Below are positions 1 through 5,929 of a stretch of DNA of 27,185 bases, piece by piece. A program made the translations under genes and the position numbers. How positions within the stretch are numbered: the stretch's first letter is position 1; every line of letters begins with the position of its first letter. The notes below the pieces were generated by a model. That model did no database searches and was not told the origin of the DNA. It was given only the letters and a program-made list of their open reading frames with translations. The DNA is from a virus, in the IMG/VR virus record IMGVR_UViG_3300047380_000086, positions 1-27,185 of that record; one strand, 5' to 3'.

Positions 1-576
1 TCCTAGTTTAGTTTCTCTATTAATATCTTCAGCTACTTTGGTTTGCTGTTTTGTAAAGCAAGACATTATCATCTGACGCCTAAGGACAGACTGCTCTCTC
101 TGCTTTCTAATTGCAGCATTGCTTGCATTCTCTGGTGTGTATCGTTTTTTCTCAGGAAAAGCTGGCCGCATCTTCAGGTCAATCATCTTCTGTTCAAAGC
201 TACGCCATGCTTCTGCATAGAGGAGTTCGTACTTCTCTGCTCTTGGAAGTGCGCTGCTGTAAATGTCATCTATTCTTTTAGCGCTATCTCGATCAGTGCT
301 TTTATCTCTTCGATCTCTTGCTTTAGGTTGTAGCGTTGCTTGCTGTCCGCTATTAACACCATAGTTTTCAGCAGACGCTTCGCTCTCTCCAAGGCTATCT
401 TTCCTTCGTCTCTCATTTGCTTTCTTCTTTCCGCATACAAACTTAATTTGATATTTTCTGCTTAATTCTAGTACCTGCCTGTATGGTATATCAAGTAAAG
501 TAGATGTCTCTCGTATGCTTAGACCCATCTCTGCTGCATTGATACACTTGCTTAAACTCATTCGTGCTTTCTGCAT
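1..576 (-). CDS. Partial hypothetical phage protein, helix-turn-helix-like N terminus
   Basis: I do not recognise the family. The reading frame stays open from an ATG at 576 to the window edge, giving 192 residues without a stop, so the C terminus is missing. The start is supported by AAGAGGCG about seven bases upstream. Residues 10-45 (CINAAEMGLSIRETSTLLDI, then PYRQVLELSRKYQIKF) look like a helix-turn-helix of the kind that reads DNA or senses a start site, and the rest is strongly charged, with many K, R, D and E and a long probably helical segment. The gene sits beyond a strong leftward terminator, so it is either expressed by read-through or has its own promoter in the short gap. A DNA-binding role is inference from the N terminus only. 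Confidence 0.65.
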   Translation of the reverse strand, partial: MQKARMSLSKCINAAEMGLSIRETSTLLDIPYRQVLELSRKYQIKFVCGKKKANERRRKDSLGESEASAENYGVNSGQQATLQPKARDRRDKSTDRDSAKRIDDIYSSALPRAEKYELLYAEAWRSFEQKMIDLKMRPAFPEKKRYTPENASNAAIRKQREQSVLRRQMIMSCFTKQQTKVAEDINRETKLG

Positions 577-594
577 GTGCGCCTCTTGTTAGAT

Positions 595-622
595 AAAAAA
601 AGGGACAGCCCGAAGGCTGCCC
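595..622 (-). terminator. Rho-independent terminator of the leftward operon
   Basis: Read on the minus strand this is a GC-rich stem, GGGCAGCC, a TTCG tetraloop and GGCTGTCC with one internal mismatch, followed at once by seven T residues. It lies just after the SSB-like gene and is the clearest intrinsic terminator in the window. It separates the recombination operon from the partial gene at the left edge. Confidence 0.9.
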
Positions 623-628
623 AGTTAC

Positions 629-643
629 AGGAGAACACCTCCT
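629..643 (-). repeat. Small inverted repeat directly after the SSB-like gene
   Basis: AGGAG, five bases, CTCCT. On the minus strand it carries AAAGGAGGTG, a near-ideal Shine-Dalgarno sequence, two bases after the SSB-like stop codon, but no convincing reading frame follows before the terminator. It may be a relic of the ribosome-site cassette seen at other leftward junctions, or part of the 3' end structure. Confidence 0.4.
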
Positions 644-645
644 TT

Positions 646-1020
646 CTAGAACGGTATGTCGTCACCTTGCAAGGGGTCAGTTGCTGGCGCTGCTGCACCG
701 CCTGACATCTTGTCGCTTACTTGGAACGACATATAAGGTTTACCATCCTTCATCTTCTTCCATCCGGCAAGACGTTTGTCGTCACCAAGCGGACCGCTGT
801 AGTCGGGAGCTGACTCATTCCCTTTCTTATCGTTGTCAAAGAACACGCCAATCTTTTCGTACATCTCAATGATAGGCTTGCCGTCACGGGTCTGGTCTTT
901 GACCAGCATCACCTTCTTGTCTGCGCCCTCGACGTTGAGCTTACCTTGCAGGATCATCTGCTGTGTAGGGAACGGCGTGAACGCTGCACCCCGGTTAGTG
1001 TCATCGTATGTATCTGCCAT
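646..1020 (-). CDS. SSB-like protein with acidic DDIPF tip
   Basis: This 124-residue protein probably binds single-stranded DNA during recombination and replication. The clearest sign is its C terminus, QGDDIPF, the acidic-aromatic tip that bacterial SSB proteins use to recruit partner enzymes, placed after a short Gly/Ala/Pro linker (GGAAAPATDPLQ). The body, with a G(K)LNVEGADKK segment, a segment around APDYSGPLG and GWKKMKDGKPYMSFQ, is not a textbook OB fold and recalls DUF736-type small proteins. The start has AAAGGAGCC eight bases upstream. It overlaps the preceding sigma-region-4-like gene by 20 bases and closes the recombination operon before the terminator. The tip is seen directly; the SSB function is inferred from the tip and from the ERF and YqaJ neighbours. 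Confidence 0.75.
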   Translation of the reverse strand: MADTYDDTNRGAAFTPFPTQQMILQGKLNVEGADKKVMLVKDQTRDGKPIIEMYEKIGVFFDNDKKGNESAPDYSGPLGDDKRLAGWKKMKDGKPYMSFQVSDKMSGGAAAPATDPLQGDDIPF

Positions 1021-1345
1021 GCTTCTGGCTCCTTTTGTAAATCTTGTATGACATCATGATTTCTCTGCAAATCTTGGCTTGAATTTGTCTCGTTCTTTCA
1101 TGAGACCTGCCAATTATATTTCCAGCATTTTTTAAAGTTGATCCATTGAGCATTAACTCAAAAACAACTACTGACCTGTTTATTCTTTCTTCTACTAACT
1201 CCTTATCTTTAACGAACCTCTGTTTAGCTCGTAGTCTACTTTTAGCTAGCTCAATAACGTGAGGAAGGTCTTCATGAGGTACTAGTTCTTGTACTCTTTT
1301 AGATTTTATTACCCATTCCTCACCGTTAAAATATTTACCAGCCAC
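1001..1345 (-). CDS. Small protein with sigma-70 region-4-like helix-turn-helix
   Basis: This is a 114-residue basic protein. Residues 69-97 contain TLKNAGNIIG followed by RSHERTRQIQAK, which closely follows the pattern of sigma-70 region 4.2 (TLEEIG, then RERVRQIEAKALRKL), the part that reads the -35 promoter element. No region 2 is visible, so it is not a full sigma factor. The N-terminal 65 residues are unknown, with a long charged helix around 30-60. Translation starts at GTG, five bases after a perfect AGGAGG, inside the end of the ERF gene. It could be a transcription regulator working with host RNA polymerase, or simply a sequence-specific DNA-binding protein. Being co-transcribed with recombination genes suits an early regulator of later genes, but that is inference. 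Confidence 0.7.
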   Translation of the reverse strand: MAGKYFNGEEWVIKSKRVQELVPHEDLPHVIELAKSRLRAKQRFVKDKELVEERINRSVVVFELMLNGSTLKNAGNIIGRSHERTRQIQAKICREIMMSYKIYKRSQKHGRYIR

Positions 1346-1766
1346 TACTGCCTCCTGATTTTAAACCTTTCGTAACTTCAACACCGCTTGATTGCTTAGC
1401 CGCCATGTTTCCGTCATCATCTTCTGGTGCAAGGCAAGCCATGCCTAGTAGCCCGTAGCGTCTAGCGTACGTTATAGCGCTGCCTAAGCCCTGCATGTCC
1501 TGCTTACTCAAGACAAGGTAAACCCTGCTTGAGAACGCCTCTCCTGAGGTGTGAAGTATCTTTGTCTCGACATACATGCCAAGCTCGTCACGACCACAGG
1601 GCTGCATGACAACGAACCCATTCTCTTGGAACACCTTTGACGTAGCGTCAATCACTGCTTCGAGTGAGGCGTAACGGTTCTTGAAGTGTGGGTTGAGGCT
1701 GTCTTTCTTTACAGACTCCATTGCTTGCTGCGCTTTGAGCAGCGCTTTGATTGCTGTGTCGCTCAT
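1335..1766 (-). CDS. ERF-family single-strand annealing recombinase
   Basis: ERF (essential recombination function) proteins anneal complementary single strands in phage homologous recombination. Two family signatures are visible: NPHFKNRYASLEAVIDA at 25-41 and, at 95-120, GSAITYARRYGLLGMA followed by CLAPEDDDGN. At 143 residues it is on the short side for the family, but the core is complete and only the variable tail (Gly/Ser-rich, ending GSSGW) is brief. The ATG at 1766 follows TAAGGAGAACAGC, in which TAA is the stop of the preceding gene. It is followed by the sigma-like gene with an 11-base overlap. With the YqaJ nuclease two genes upstream it makes an exonuclease-annealase pair of the lambda Red kind. 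Confidence 0.9.
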   Translation of the reverse strand: MSDTAIKALLKAQQAMESVKKDSLNPHFKNRYASLEAVIDATSKVFQENGFVVMQPCGRDELGMYVETKILHTSGEAFSSRVYLVLSKQDMQGLGSAITYARRYGLLGMACLAPEDDDGNMAAKQSSGVEVTKGLKSGGSSGW

Positions 1767-1776
1767 GCTGTTCTCC

Positions 1777-1956
1777 TTATTTCTTGAGGTCCATTACTTC
1801 TATTTGATGGTCAAATCTTTGCGCAGCTACCAAGTCTTTAACGCCTTTAAGTAGAGATAAAGCTTCTTGCTCACTAAGCTTTTCGATTACCTTGTAGTTA
1901 AGATGGCAAGCCATAACTCCCTCTTCTTCGTAGGCTACAGTTATAATGTTCTTCAT
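1777..1956 (-). CDS. Small hypothetical protein (59 aa) between nuclease and annealase
   Basis: The frame reads MKNIITVAYEEEGVMACHLN, runs through a helical segment (EKLSEQEALSLLKGVKDLVA), and ends in VMDLKK. I do not recognise it. It is well supported as a gene. The ATG overlaps the YqaJ stop as ATGA, AAGGAG lies seven bases upstream, and its own TAA forms part of the ribosome site for the ERF gene. The protein is acidic overall with no membrane segment. Its position between nuclease and annealing protein suggests a partner or modulator of one of them, which is only inference. Confidence 0.75.
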   Translation of the reverse strand: MKNIITVAYEEEGVMACHLNYKVIEKLSEQEALSLLKGVKDLVAAQRFDHQIEVMDLKK

Positions 1957-2726
1957 ATCTTTCTCCTTGTTATGCGGATAGCTCCGCGCTTGTCACGCTT
2001 AGCTGTGAGGTGATCGCAGTAAACCTCACGTTCATTGTCGCCAACCATATCTTTGATTTGTTTTTTGGCTGACTCAAATGCTTTGGCGTCTGCCTCTAGA
2101 GTAACGTAAGTGTAGGCTGCGTCATTGAACTGGTTGTCTTGGCTGGCATCTCGCTTGACCATGTTGTCCACCGACACCTTGTCAATGCTAAGTTGTATCG
2201 GCTGGTCATTACCAACTGGCTCTTCATCGCGAAGAACGTAACCCCAGAAGTCCGACACCACTGCCCACATAGAATTGAAATACTCTTCGTTGCGCCTGAC
2301 ATGAGCTGACTCCCATTTGTTATTGCCAAAGATAACAGATAGATGCGCACCTTCAGCCTTGGCTAGATGAATGTATAGCTGTAGCTGCGGCATGTAATAC
2401 TCAATTACTTTATCCAAAGCATTGTATGAGTTGGTGTGCTTGGCCTCTACGATAGAGGCGTTAGCTATAGCATCGACAGTACCTTTGACCGGGACTGACC
2501 CAATCGTTTCTTCAAATGACTTCTGCATCCCGGTAAGTGTGCAGTCATACTCATTGGCAAACCAATTAAGATTAAAGTCCTCGGTGTACACACCCATCTG
2601 GACTGCGATATTACGAGACAGATCTTCAGGCTCAACGCGACCTGTCTTGACCTGCCATAATTCTAGCCAGTTCCCCTGCATTATTTTTACGCAGTCGGAA
2701 CCACCTATGAAACCCTTGCGTTCCAT
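1953..2726 (-). CDS. YqaJ-family viral recombinase nuclease (PD-(D/E)XK)
   Basis: A 257-residue nuclease of the YqaJ/lambda-exonuclease type, expected to resect double-stranded DNA ends 5' to 3' and expose single strands for the ERF protein. Visible motifs are: the N-terminal GGSDCVKIM and LELWQVKTGR (about 8-30) typical of the family; GTVDA at 82-86 with catalytic D85; VEAK at 93-96 with E94 and K96; and QLQLY at 114-118, the Q-x3-Y motif. All expected catalytic residues are present. The ATG at 2726 has AAAGGAGAACAAC in front of it. The C-terminal 70 residues are charged and less conserved. It overlaps the next gene by four bases (ATGA). Confidence 0.92.
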   Translation of the reverse strand: MERKGFIGGSDCVKIMQGNWLELWQVKTGRVEPEDLSRNIAVQMGVYTEDFNLNWFANEYDCTLTGMQKSFEETIGSVPVKGTVDAIANASIVEAKHTNSYNALDKVIEYYMPQLQLYIHLAKAEGAHLSVIFGNNKWESAHVRRNEEYFNSMWAVVSDFWGYVLRDEEPVGNDQPIQLSIDKVSVDNMVKRDASQDNQFNDAAYTYVTLEADAKAFESAKKQIKDMVGDNEREVYCDHLTAKRDKRGAIRITRRKI

Positions 2727-2788
2727 GTTGTTCTCCTTTGTTATTAAGTATTAGCTTACTGCTTATGTGCAGCTTGGGCAATACCAAG

Positions 2789-2801
2789 TGACGTTACGTC
2801 A
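2789..2801. repeat. Palindromic 13-mer TGACGYWACGTCA, copy 1
   Basis: The copy reads TGACGTTACGTCA: perfect six-base arms around one central base. It lies in the 72-base gap upstream of the YqaJ gene and its last three bases are the stop codon of the next gene upstream (on the minus strand, TGA). It is preceded by AG as in the other copies. Likely a protein-binding site. Confidence 0.75.
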
Positions 2802-3065
2802 TTCGTACTTGCCGTACTTTTCAAAGTCTTCTTCAGATAGATGCTGGAATTTCTTGAGGCGCTTCTTTGTTTCGCCCTTGAGATACGGCTCACCGATGGG
2901 TTCGCCATTGCGGATACGCTGTGCCATAATCTTATCGCTGTCTAGCACATAGCCAGATCTCTTGTACTCACGGGCCATGACCGGAGAGCTTGCTGCCTTG
3001 GCGACATGCGCGTCCCATACAGATGGACGGGCTGCATCACTGAGCTTGGTTGTTTTGTATGTCAT
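2799..3065 (-). CDS. Hypothetical phage protein (88 aa)
   Basis: I do not recognise this protein. It is hydrophilic and basic, beginning MTYKTTKLSDAARPSVWDAH. A charged C-terminal half has KKRLKKFQHLSEEDFEKYGK, which looks helical. There is no signal peptide or membrane segment. AAAGGTGAG precedes the ATG at a short distance, and the start overlaps the stop of the preceding helix-turn-helix gene by four bases, so translation is probably coupled. Its stop codon is embedded in the palindromic 13-mer. The gap to the YqaJ start is the only sizeable gap inside this operon. Confidence 0.65.
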   Translation of the reverse strand: MTYKTTKLSDAARPSVWDAHVAKAASSPVMAREYKRSGYVLDSDKIMAQRIRNGEPIGEPYLKGETKKRLKKFQHLSEEDFEKYGKYE

Positions 3066-3277
3066 GTTCTCACCTTTGATGGGCTGTAATACTGAGCGAC
3101 ACGGGCGCCGCTTACTGTCTCGACCATTACCTTGTCGATCTCCATGCCTTCATCCTTGAGGTCTTTGATTCGTGCGGCTAGTCGAAAGCATCCAAACTTT
3201 TCAAGCGCATCAATTGCGGTAATTCGATACCCCATTTTGAGGTATGCTTTGATCTCGTTGGTTTGTGTTACAGTCAT
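3062..3277 (-). CDS. Small winged-helix/helix-turn-helix-type protein (71 aa)
   Basis: The chosen start at 3277 gives MTVTQTNEIKAYLKMGYRIT and follows a strong TAAGGAGAACACA; a longer frame from 3319 would run back into the resolvase gene and is less likely. Residues 7-45 (IKAYLKMGYRITAIDALEKF, then GCFRLAARIKDLKDEG) match a helix-turn-helix type common in phage genomes. There the pattern AIDAL-FG--RLAARI-DL marks a recognition helix, followed by a small beta wing (MVETVSGARVAQYY). Probably a sequence-specific DNA-binding protein; its target cannot be told from the sequence. It overlaps the next gene by four bases. Confidence 0.78.
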   Translation of the reverse strand: MTVTQTNEIKAYLKMGYRITAIDALEKFGCFRLAARIKDLKDEGMEIDKVMVETVSGARVAQYYSPSKVRT

Positions 3278-3287
3278 TGTGTTCTCC

Positions 3288-3758
3288 TTAGATAAGTTTC
3301 TCTGCTGCATAGAGAGCAATCAGTGTGGCTTCTGCTCGGCCATCATCCTTTACTCTAGCAAATAAATGAGCGTATTGTGGAAGACGTTGCGTCACTAGCC
3401 CACGGCTCACGCCTTTGTCCCTGTTCAAGCCGAAGTGCTTCTTCCACACGGCGGGACTGACGTATTGAATGGGCAGCTTACAGGCTGCAATGCCCATCTC
3501 TATCTGTCCGTAGCCCTGTCCAAAGCGGAAGGTACTACTGACACCCTGCCCCGGCATGGCCGAGACACGTTCAACAACAGCGAGGCATGATTCGTCTGCC
3601 TCATTGCTGAGTATTCTAAGTAACTCATGTAAGTTAATTAAAGTTTTACCCTTAGGGTTCTTCATCGTTGGCATGTCATAGCACTCGAGCTTGCCTGTCT
3701 CTGTCCAGTATAGGCTGACTGCTCCTGTATATCCGGGATCTATTCCATAGATGAGCAT
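3288..3758 (-). CDS. RuvC-like Holliday junction resolvase
   Basis: RNase H-fold resolvase expected to cut four-way junctions during recombination and to clear branched DNA before packaging. The start at 3758 (MLIYGIDPGYTGA) was chosen because TAAGGAGAACGAC precedes it and the family begins right at the first beta strand; a longer frame reaches 3794. The catalytic acids are visible: D7 in GIDPG, E63 in VVERV, followed by the PGQGVSSTFRFGQGYGQIE segment typical of phage and endosymbiont-type RuvC, and the C-terminal pair in KDDGRAEATLIALYAA (D138 or D139, and E143). Its 156 residues match the usual phage size. Its TAA is reused in the ribosome site of the next gene. Confidence 0.9.
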   Translation of the reverse strand: MLIYGIDPGYTGAVSLYWTETGKLECYDMPTMKNPKGKTLINLHELLRILSNEADESCLAVVERVSAMPGQGVSSTFRFGQGYGQIEMGIAACKLPIQYVSPAVWKKHFGLNRDKGVSRGLVTQRLPQYAHLFARVKDDGRAEATLIALYAAEKLI

Positions 3759-3768
3759 GTCGTTCTCC

Positions 3769-4056
3769 TTACCAGTCGGTTGATGGCTTTGCATTTGCCT
3801 TGATGCTGTCTTCCCAAGCGCCAGCCTGTAGCTTGACGGCAGGTTTCTTTATTCGTTTCTTGTTTGGTTTTGTTTTTGACGTTGGTTCTTGCCACTTGTC
3901 GTTGACGTAGCAGCTCATGCACACATACCAGTGCTTCTCTGTTGAGCGGCCGCTATTTATTTTGAGTACTGCAACATAGAAATGAGTGGCTACTTTACAT
4001 GCCACGCATAGAATTGCCTTACCTTTCAGTGACTTCGATGTCATAGCCCAGTGCAT
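3769..4056 (-). CDS. Small zinc-binding-type protein (about 91-95 aa)
   Basis: Two CxxC pairs (CVAC near 17-20 and CMSC near 46-49), with aromatic residues around the second (HWYVCMSCYV), suggest one bound zinc. The C-terminal half is a basic tail rich in K, P and T (KTKPNKKRIKKPAVK), so binding to nucleic acid is likely. I do not recognise a named family. The start is uncertain: ATG at 4056 or, in the same frame, at 4044. Neither has a strong ribosome site and both lie inside the end of the preceding XRE gene, so translation is probably coupled. Its TAA at 3769-3771 forms the ribosome site of the resolvase gene. Confidence 0.65.
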   Translation of the reverse strand: MHWAMTSKSLKGKAILCVACKVATHFYVAVLKINSGRSTEKHWYVCMSCYVNDKWQEPTSKTKPNKKRIKKPAVKLQAGAWEDSIKANAKPSTDW

Positions 4057-4267
4057 CCAGCCAACAGATCAGCATGAACCCAGAGGGTATTCGTTTGTGT
4101 GTTTCCCATTTGTGTACCAGTGATGCTGTGCATCCTATTTTATGTGCTAACTTTTCTTGACTTAACTCGCGCTTTAATCGAGCGTCTATTAACAGGTTGA
4201 CCATTGGCTCGTAGTCCTTTGGTATCCGTAACGGCTTGTTGAATCTGACGTACTTGTTCAATGGCAT
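4019..4267 (-). CDS. XRE/Cro-CI-type helix-turn-helix regulator (82 aa)
   Basis: Residues 34-75 form a classic Cro/CI-type helix-turn-helix: LSQEKLAHKIGCTASLVHKW followed by ETHKRIPSGFMLICWLDALG. The protein is a single domain, as expected for a small phage repressor or antirepressor. The ATG at 4267 follows GAGGG with six bases of spacing. A second ATG at 4204 (MVNLLIDARL) follows AAAGGA and would begin almost at the helix-turn-helix itself. The longer form overlaps the upstream gene by 128 bases in another frame, the shorter by 65. It may regulate the divergent control region near 5.9-7.0 kb, but nothing in the sequence links it to a specific operator. Confidence 0.8.
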   Translation of the reverse strand: MPLNKYVRFNKPLRIPKDYEPMVNLLIDARLKRELSQEKLAHKIGCTASLVHKWETHKRIPSGFMLICWLDALGYDIEVTER

Positions 4268-4424
4268 AGTGTACCCTCAATGCAGTATCATACCGTATCT
4301 CGGTGCTTCCATTGATTGTTCTATAGTATGTCGATGTTGGAATGTTTGCTCGACTGAATGCCTTGAGCAGGGAGACGTTAGCCTCCGCTGCTTGGTCTGT
4401 TATTATTTGAAGATACGATTTCAT
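4140..4424 (-). CDS. Helix-turn-helix-like protein overlapping the XRE gene (94 aa)
   Basis: The first 60 residues (ITDQAAEANVSLLKAFSRAN, then IPTSTYYRTINGSTEIRYDT and ALRVHYAIEQ) have the helix spacing and NGSTEI turn of a small lambda-repressor-like fold. The last 35 residues are basic (RRSIKARVKSRK) and lie in the 128-base overlap with the next gene. There is no clear Shine-Dalgarno sequence; a perfect hairpin sits directly in front of the ATG. This may be a second regulator whose translation is controlled by that hairpin. If the overlap is not real, the downstream gene uses its later start. Function is inferred from fold pattern only. Confidence 0.6.
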   Translation of the reverse strand: MKSYLQIITDQAAEANVSLLKAFSRANIPTSTYYRTINGSTEIRYDTALRVHYAIEQVRQIQQAVTDTKGLRANGQPVNRRSIKARVKSRKVST

Positions 4425-4440
4425 GCTGCATTAGTGCAGC
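4425..4440 (-). promoter_or_regulatory. Perfect inverted repeat touching a start codon
   Basis: GCTGCA, four bases, TGCAGC, ending exactly at the ATG of the helix-turn-helix gene at 4424. As RNA it would close the ribosome-binding region; as DNA it is a symmetric 16-base site suited to a dimeric regulator. It falls in the 19-base gap after the preceding gene. Confidence 0.55.
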
Positions 4441-4443
4441 AAT

Positions 4444-4629
4444 CTATTCGTCAAAGTCAACATCTTCGACTTCAATTTCTCCATCGCCTCCGCAGTTCTC
4501 GCATGTCTCTGCCTCACAGTAAGGCTCGGGTGCATCGTTGTATGATGTACGCCCGGGCATATATTCTACTTCAATGAAGCCATCGCCAGTGCATACGGGG
4601 CAGCATACTGTGTGCTTGAATACATTCAT
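4444..4629 (-). CDS. Small acidic zinc-finger-like protein (61 aa)
   Basis: Two CxxC pairs are visible: CPVC followed by TGDGFIEVEY near 10-23 and CENCGGDGEIEVE near 43-55. This is the CxxCxGxG arrangement of DnaJ-type zinc fingers and of many small phage zinc-ribbon proteins. The tail is strongly acidic (EVEDVDFDE). The ATG overlaps the stop of the gene before it as ATGA, so translation is coupled. A protein-protein or chaperone-like role is possible; I cannot assign one. Confidence 0.72.
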   Translation of the reverse strand: MNVFKHTVCCPVCTGDGFIEVEYMPGRTSYNDAPEPYCEAETCENCGGDGEIEVEDVDFDE

Positions 4630-4832
4630 TGGTACGGTATCTCATCATCAATGACAGGAGCTACATAGTTAGCTTCCCATGCTGCGGTTCCACGTTGGAT
4701 AAACTTATCTCGATCAAACCTTGGGTTCGTTGCCTCGAGTTCATCGGCAATGCTATGAAGATGGGTGGGCCACGGTACAAGTGGCCCAAGTTTATCAGCT
4801 AGAAATTCATAGTGCTGTCGCGACATACGCAT
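4626..4832 (-). CDS. Hypothetical phage protein (68 aa) ending DDEIPYQ
   Basis: I do not recognise a named family, although the layout MSRQHYEFLADKLGPLVPWP, then LHSIADELEATNPRFDRDKF, is a type often seen in phage early regions. The start at 4832 is strongly supported by TAAGGAGAACACA, where TAA is the stop of the DUF932 gene. The C terminus, VIDDEIPYQ, resembles the acidic tip of SSB proteins and could be a docking peptide; that is a guess from similarity. The gene is coupled to the following zinc-finger gene. Confidence 0.72.
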   Translation of the reverse strand: MRMSRQHYEFLADKLGPLVPWPTHLHSIADELEATNPRFDRDKFIQRGTAAWEANYVAPVIDDEIPYQ

Positions 4833-4842
4833 TGTGTTCTCC

Positions 4843-5691
4843 TTAGATTACGTTCTCGCCCAGCATTGAGGTGAACAGTTTGTGATTCATTGCATTGCTG
4901 ATTAAGATCTCGCGATTGTATCGTGCTACCTCTGGTGATCTGAGGTCATTGGTGTGCGTGGCCCAGTGGGTCAGGCAGTTATACAATGCCCACTTGTTCC
5001 AACCGAGATCTGCTTTCTCACGATCCCAACCCGAGATAAGATTCTCGAGTTGCTTCTCGTTAGTCTTAACCATTTGTTTTTGTTTAGTAACTACCTTGCA
5101 TATGGTTGACCGAAAGAACTGCTCGACCTGATCGTTGTTCAATCGTGTCTGCATCCATGACTGCCATACTTTACTGCGGCTCATGAAATGTTCAGCGCCA
5201 CCTATGATCTTGGCTGCGCTGCCATCCACGTTGACTGACGATGTGTGTTTGAAGCGTGACTTGGCAATGGCATCTGGTGTTGTGCATCCATTCAAGCACC
5301 ACAACCTGAGACCATTGGCCTGCTGAGAGAAAGGCCATGATCCGTCATAGCTATTGAAGAAGCTGACACGGAACTGTGTGTAGTCACCTACTGCTGGCTC
5401 CTGTACTAGATCAGGAAAGATTATCTCACCTCTTAGCTTACGGCCACCTTCAGCTACGCTAACGCTGACCTCATAGTCACTGGTCAGGTTGCTTGCTTTA
5501 ACTCCATCGATGATGGACTCAACCACATCCTCATGTGGTATCATTTTGTATCGACTGCCGTGCATACCAAGCGTCTTGCCTGTGTCTGTGCGCACGATGC
5601 ACTTGTGATCTGGTATAAGCTCACCGTCTTGAGTGAAGACAGGCTGCTCTTCTACTGGAAAGTTGTAGCTGTTGGATTGAAAGTCTAGCAT
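4843..5691 (-). CDS. DUF932 / phage-plasmid-like protein (282 aa)
   Basis: This belongs to the DUF932 family (phage/plasmid-like protein), whose biochemical role is not established but which commonly sits beside recombination and replication genes in phages and conjugative plasmids. The family landmarks are RTDTGKTLGMHGSRYKMIPH at 34-53 and, at 113-136, NSYDGSWPFSQQANGLRLWC plus LNGC. These are followed by a helical, charged C-terminal half with aromatic patches (WNKWALYNCLTHWATH). At 282 residues it is near the usual length. It overlaps the preceding 64-residue gene by seven bases. Its TAA feeds the ribosome site of the next gene. The context suggests a role in phage DNA metabolism. Confidence 0.88.
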   Translation of the reverse strand: MLDFQSNSYNFPVEEQPVFTQDGELIPDHKCIVRTDTGKTLGMHGSRYKMIPHEDVVESIIDGVKASNLTSDYEVSVSVAEGGRKLRGEIIFPDLVQEPAVGDYTQFRVSFFNSYDGSWPFSQQANGLRLWCLNGCTTPDAIAKSRFKHTSSVNVDGSAAKIIGGAEHFMSRSKVWQSWMQTRLNNDQVEQFFRSTICKVVTKQKQMVKTNEKQLENLISGWDREKADLGWNKWALYNCLTHWATHTNDLRSPEVARYNREILISNAMNHKLFTSMLGENVI

Positions 5692-5879
5692 AGCGCCTTC
5701 TCCCTTGCGTCTATTGTATTTTCGTGAATGAAGTTCAGTTCTGTTCGGCTGCTCCCAAACAGTGTGATTGTCATCATGTTGTTGTTGCCATCAAGGAATG
5801 TGATCTTCTTGACAGCAAAGCCATCATGAATAGTCTCCTTGACCCTCACGTTGGTTACTCTGTGTGCTGATACTTCCAT
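5685..5879 (-). CDS. Hypothetical phage protein (64 aa), first gene after the control repeats
   Basis: I do not recognise it as a named family. The sequence (MEVSAHRVTNVRVKETIHDG, then KKITFLDGNNNMMTITLFGS) has the alternating pattern of a small beta-rich protein. The start is clear: GAGGAGAACACA directly precedes the ATG at 5879. It is the first gene downstream of the tandem and inverted repeats at 5895-5980 and probably leads the long leftward operon, overlapping the DUF932 gene by seven bases. Neither membrane segment nor cysteine pair is present. Confidence 0.72.
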   Translation of the reverse strand: MEVSAHRVTNVRVKETIHDGFAVKKITFLDGNNNMMTITLFGSSRTELNFIHENTIDAREKALC

Positions 5880-5894
5880 TGTGTTCTCCTCAGT

Positions 5895-5928
5895 TTACTC
5901 ATTTCGTTTTGTTACTCATTTCGTTTTG
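5895..5928. repeat. Tandem 17-bp direct repeat in the leftward leader
   Basis: Two exact adjacent copies of TTACTCATTTCGTTTTG (plus strand), between the inverted-repeat region and the ribosome site of the first leftward gene. On the minus strand each copy reads CAAAACGAAATGAGTAA. Likely two binding sites for one protein, or a duplicated leader segment. Confidence 0.9.
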
Positions 5929-5929
5929 T

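Noticed and set aside
43-333. Plus-strand frame of 96 codons at the left edge
   Set aside because: It is antisense to the partial minus-strand gene, which has a ribosome site and is open for 192 codons.
565-645. Short GTG-started frame behind AAAGGAG after the SSB-like gene
   Set aside because: The GTG is too close to the Shine-Dalgarno sequence and the frame runs through the terminator; 26 codons with no coding character.
5895-5928. CRISPR array
   Set aside because: Only two adjacent copies with no spacers.
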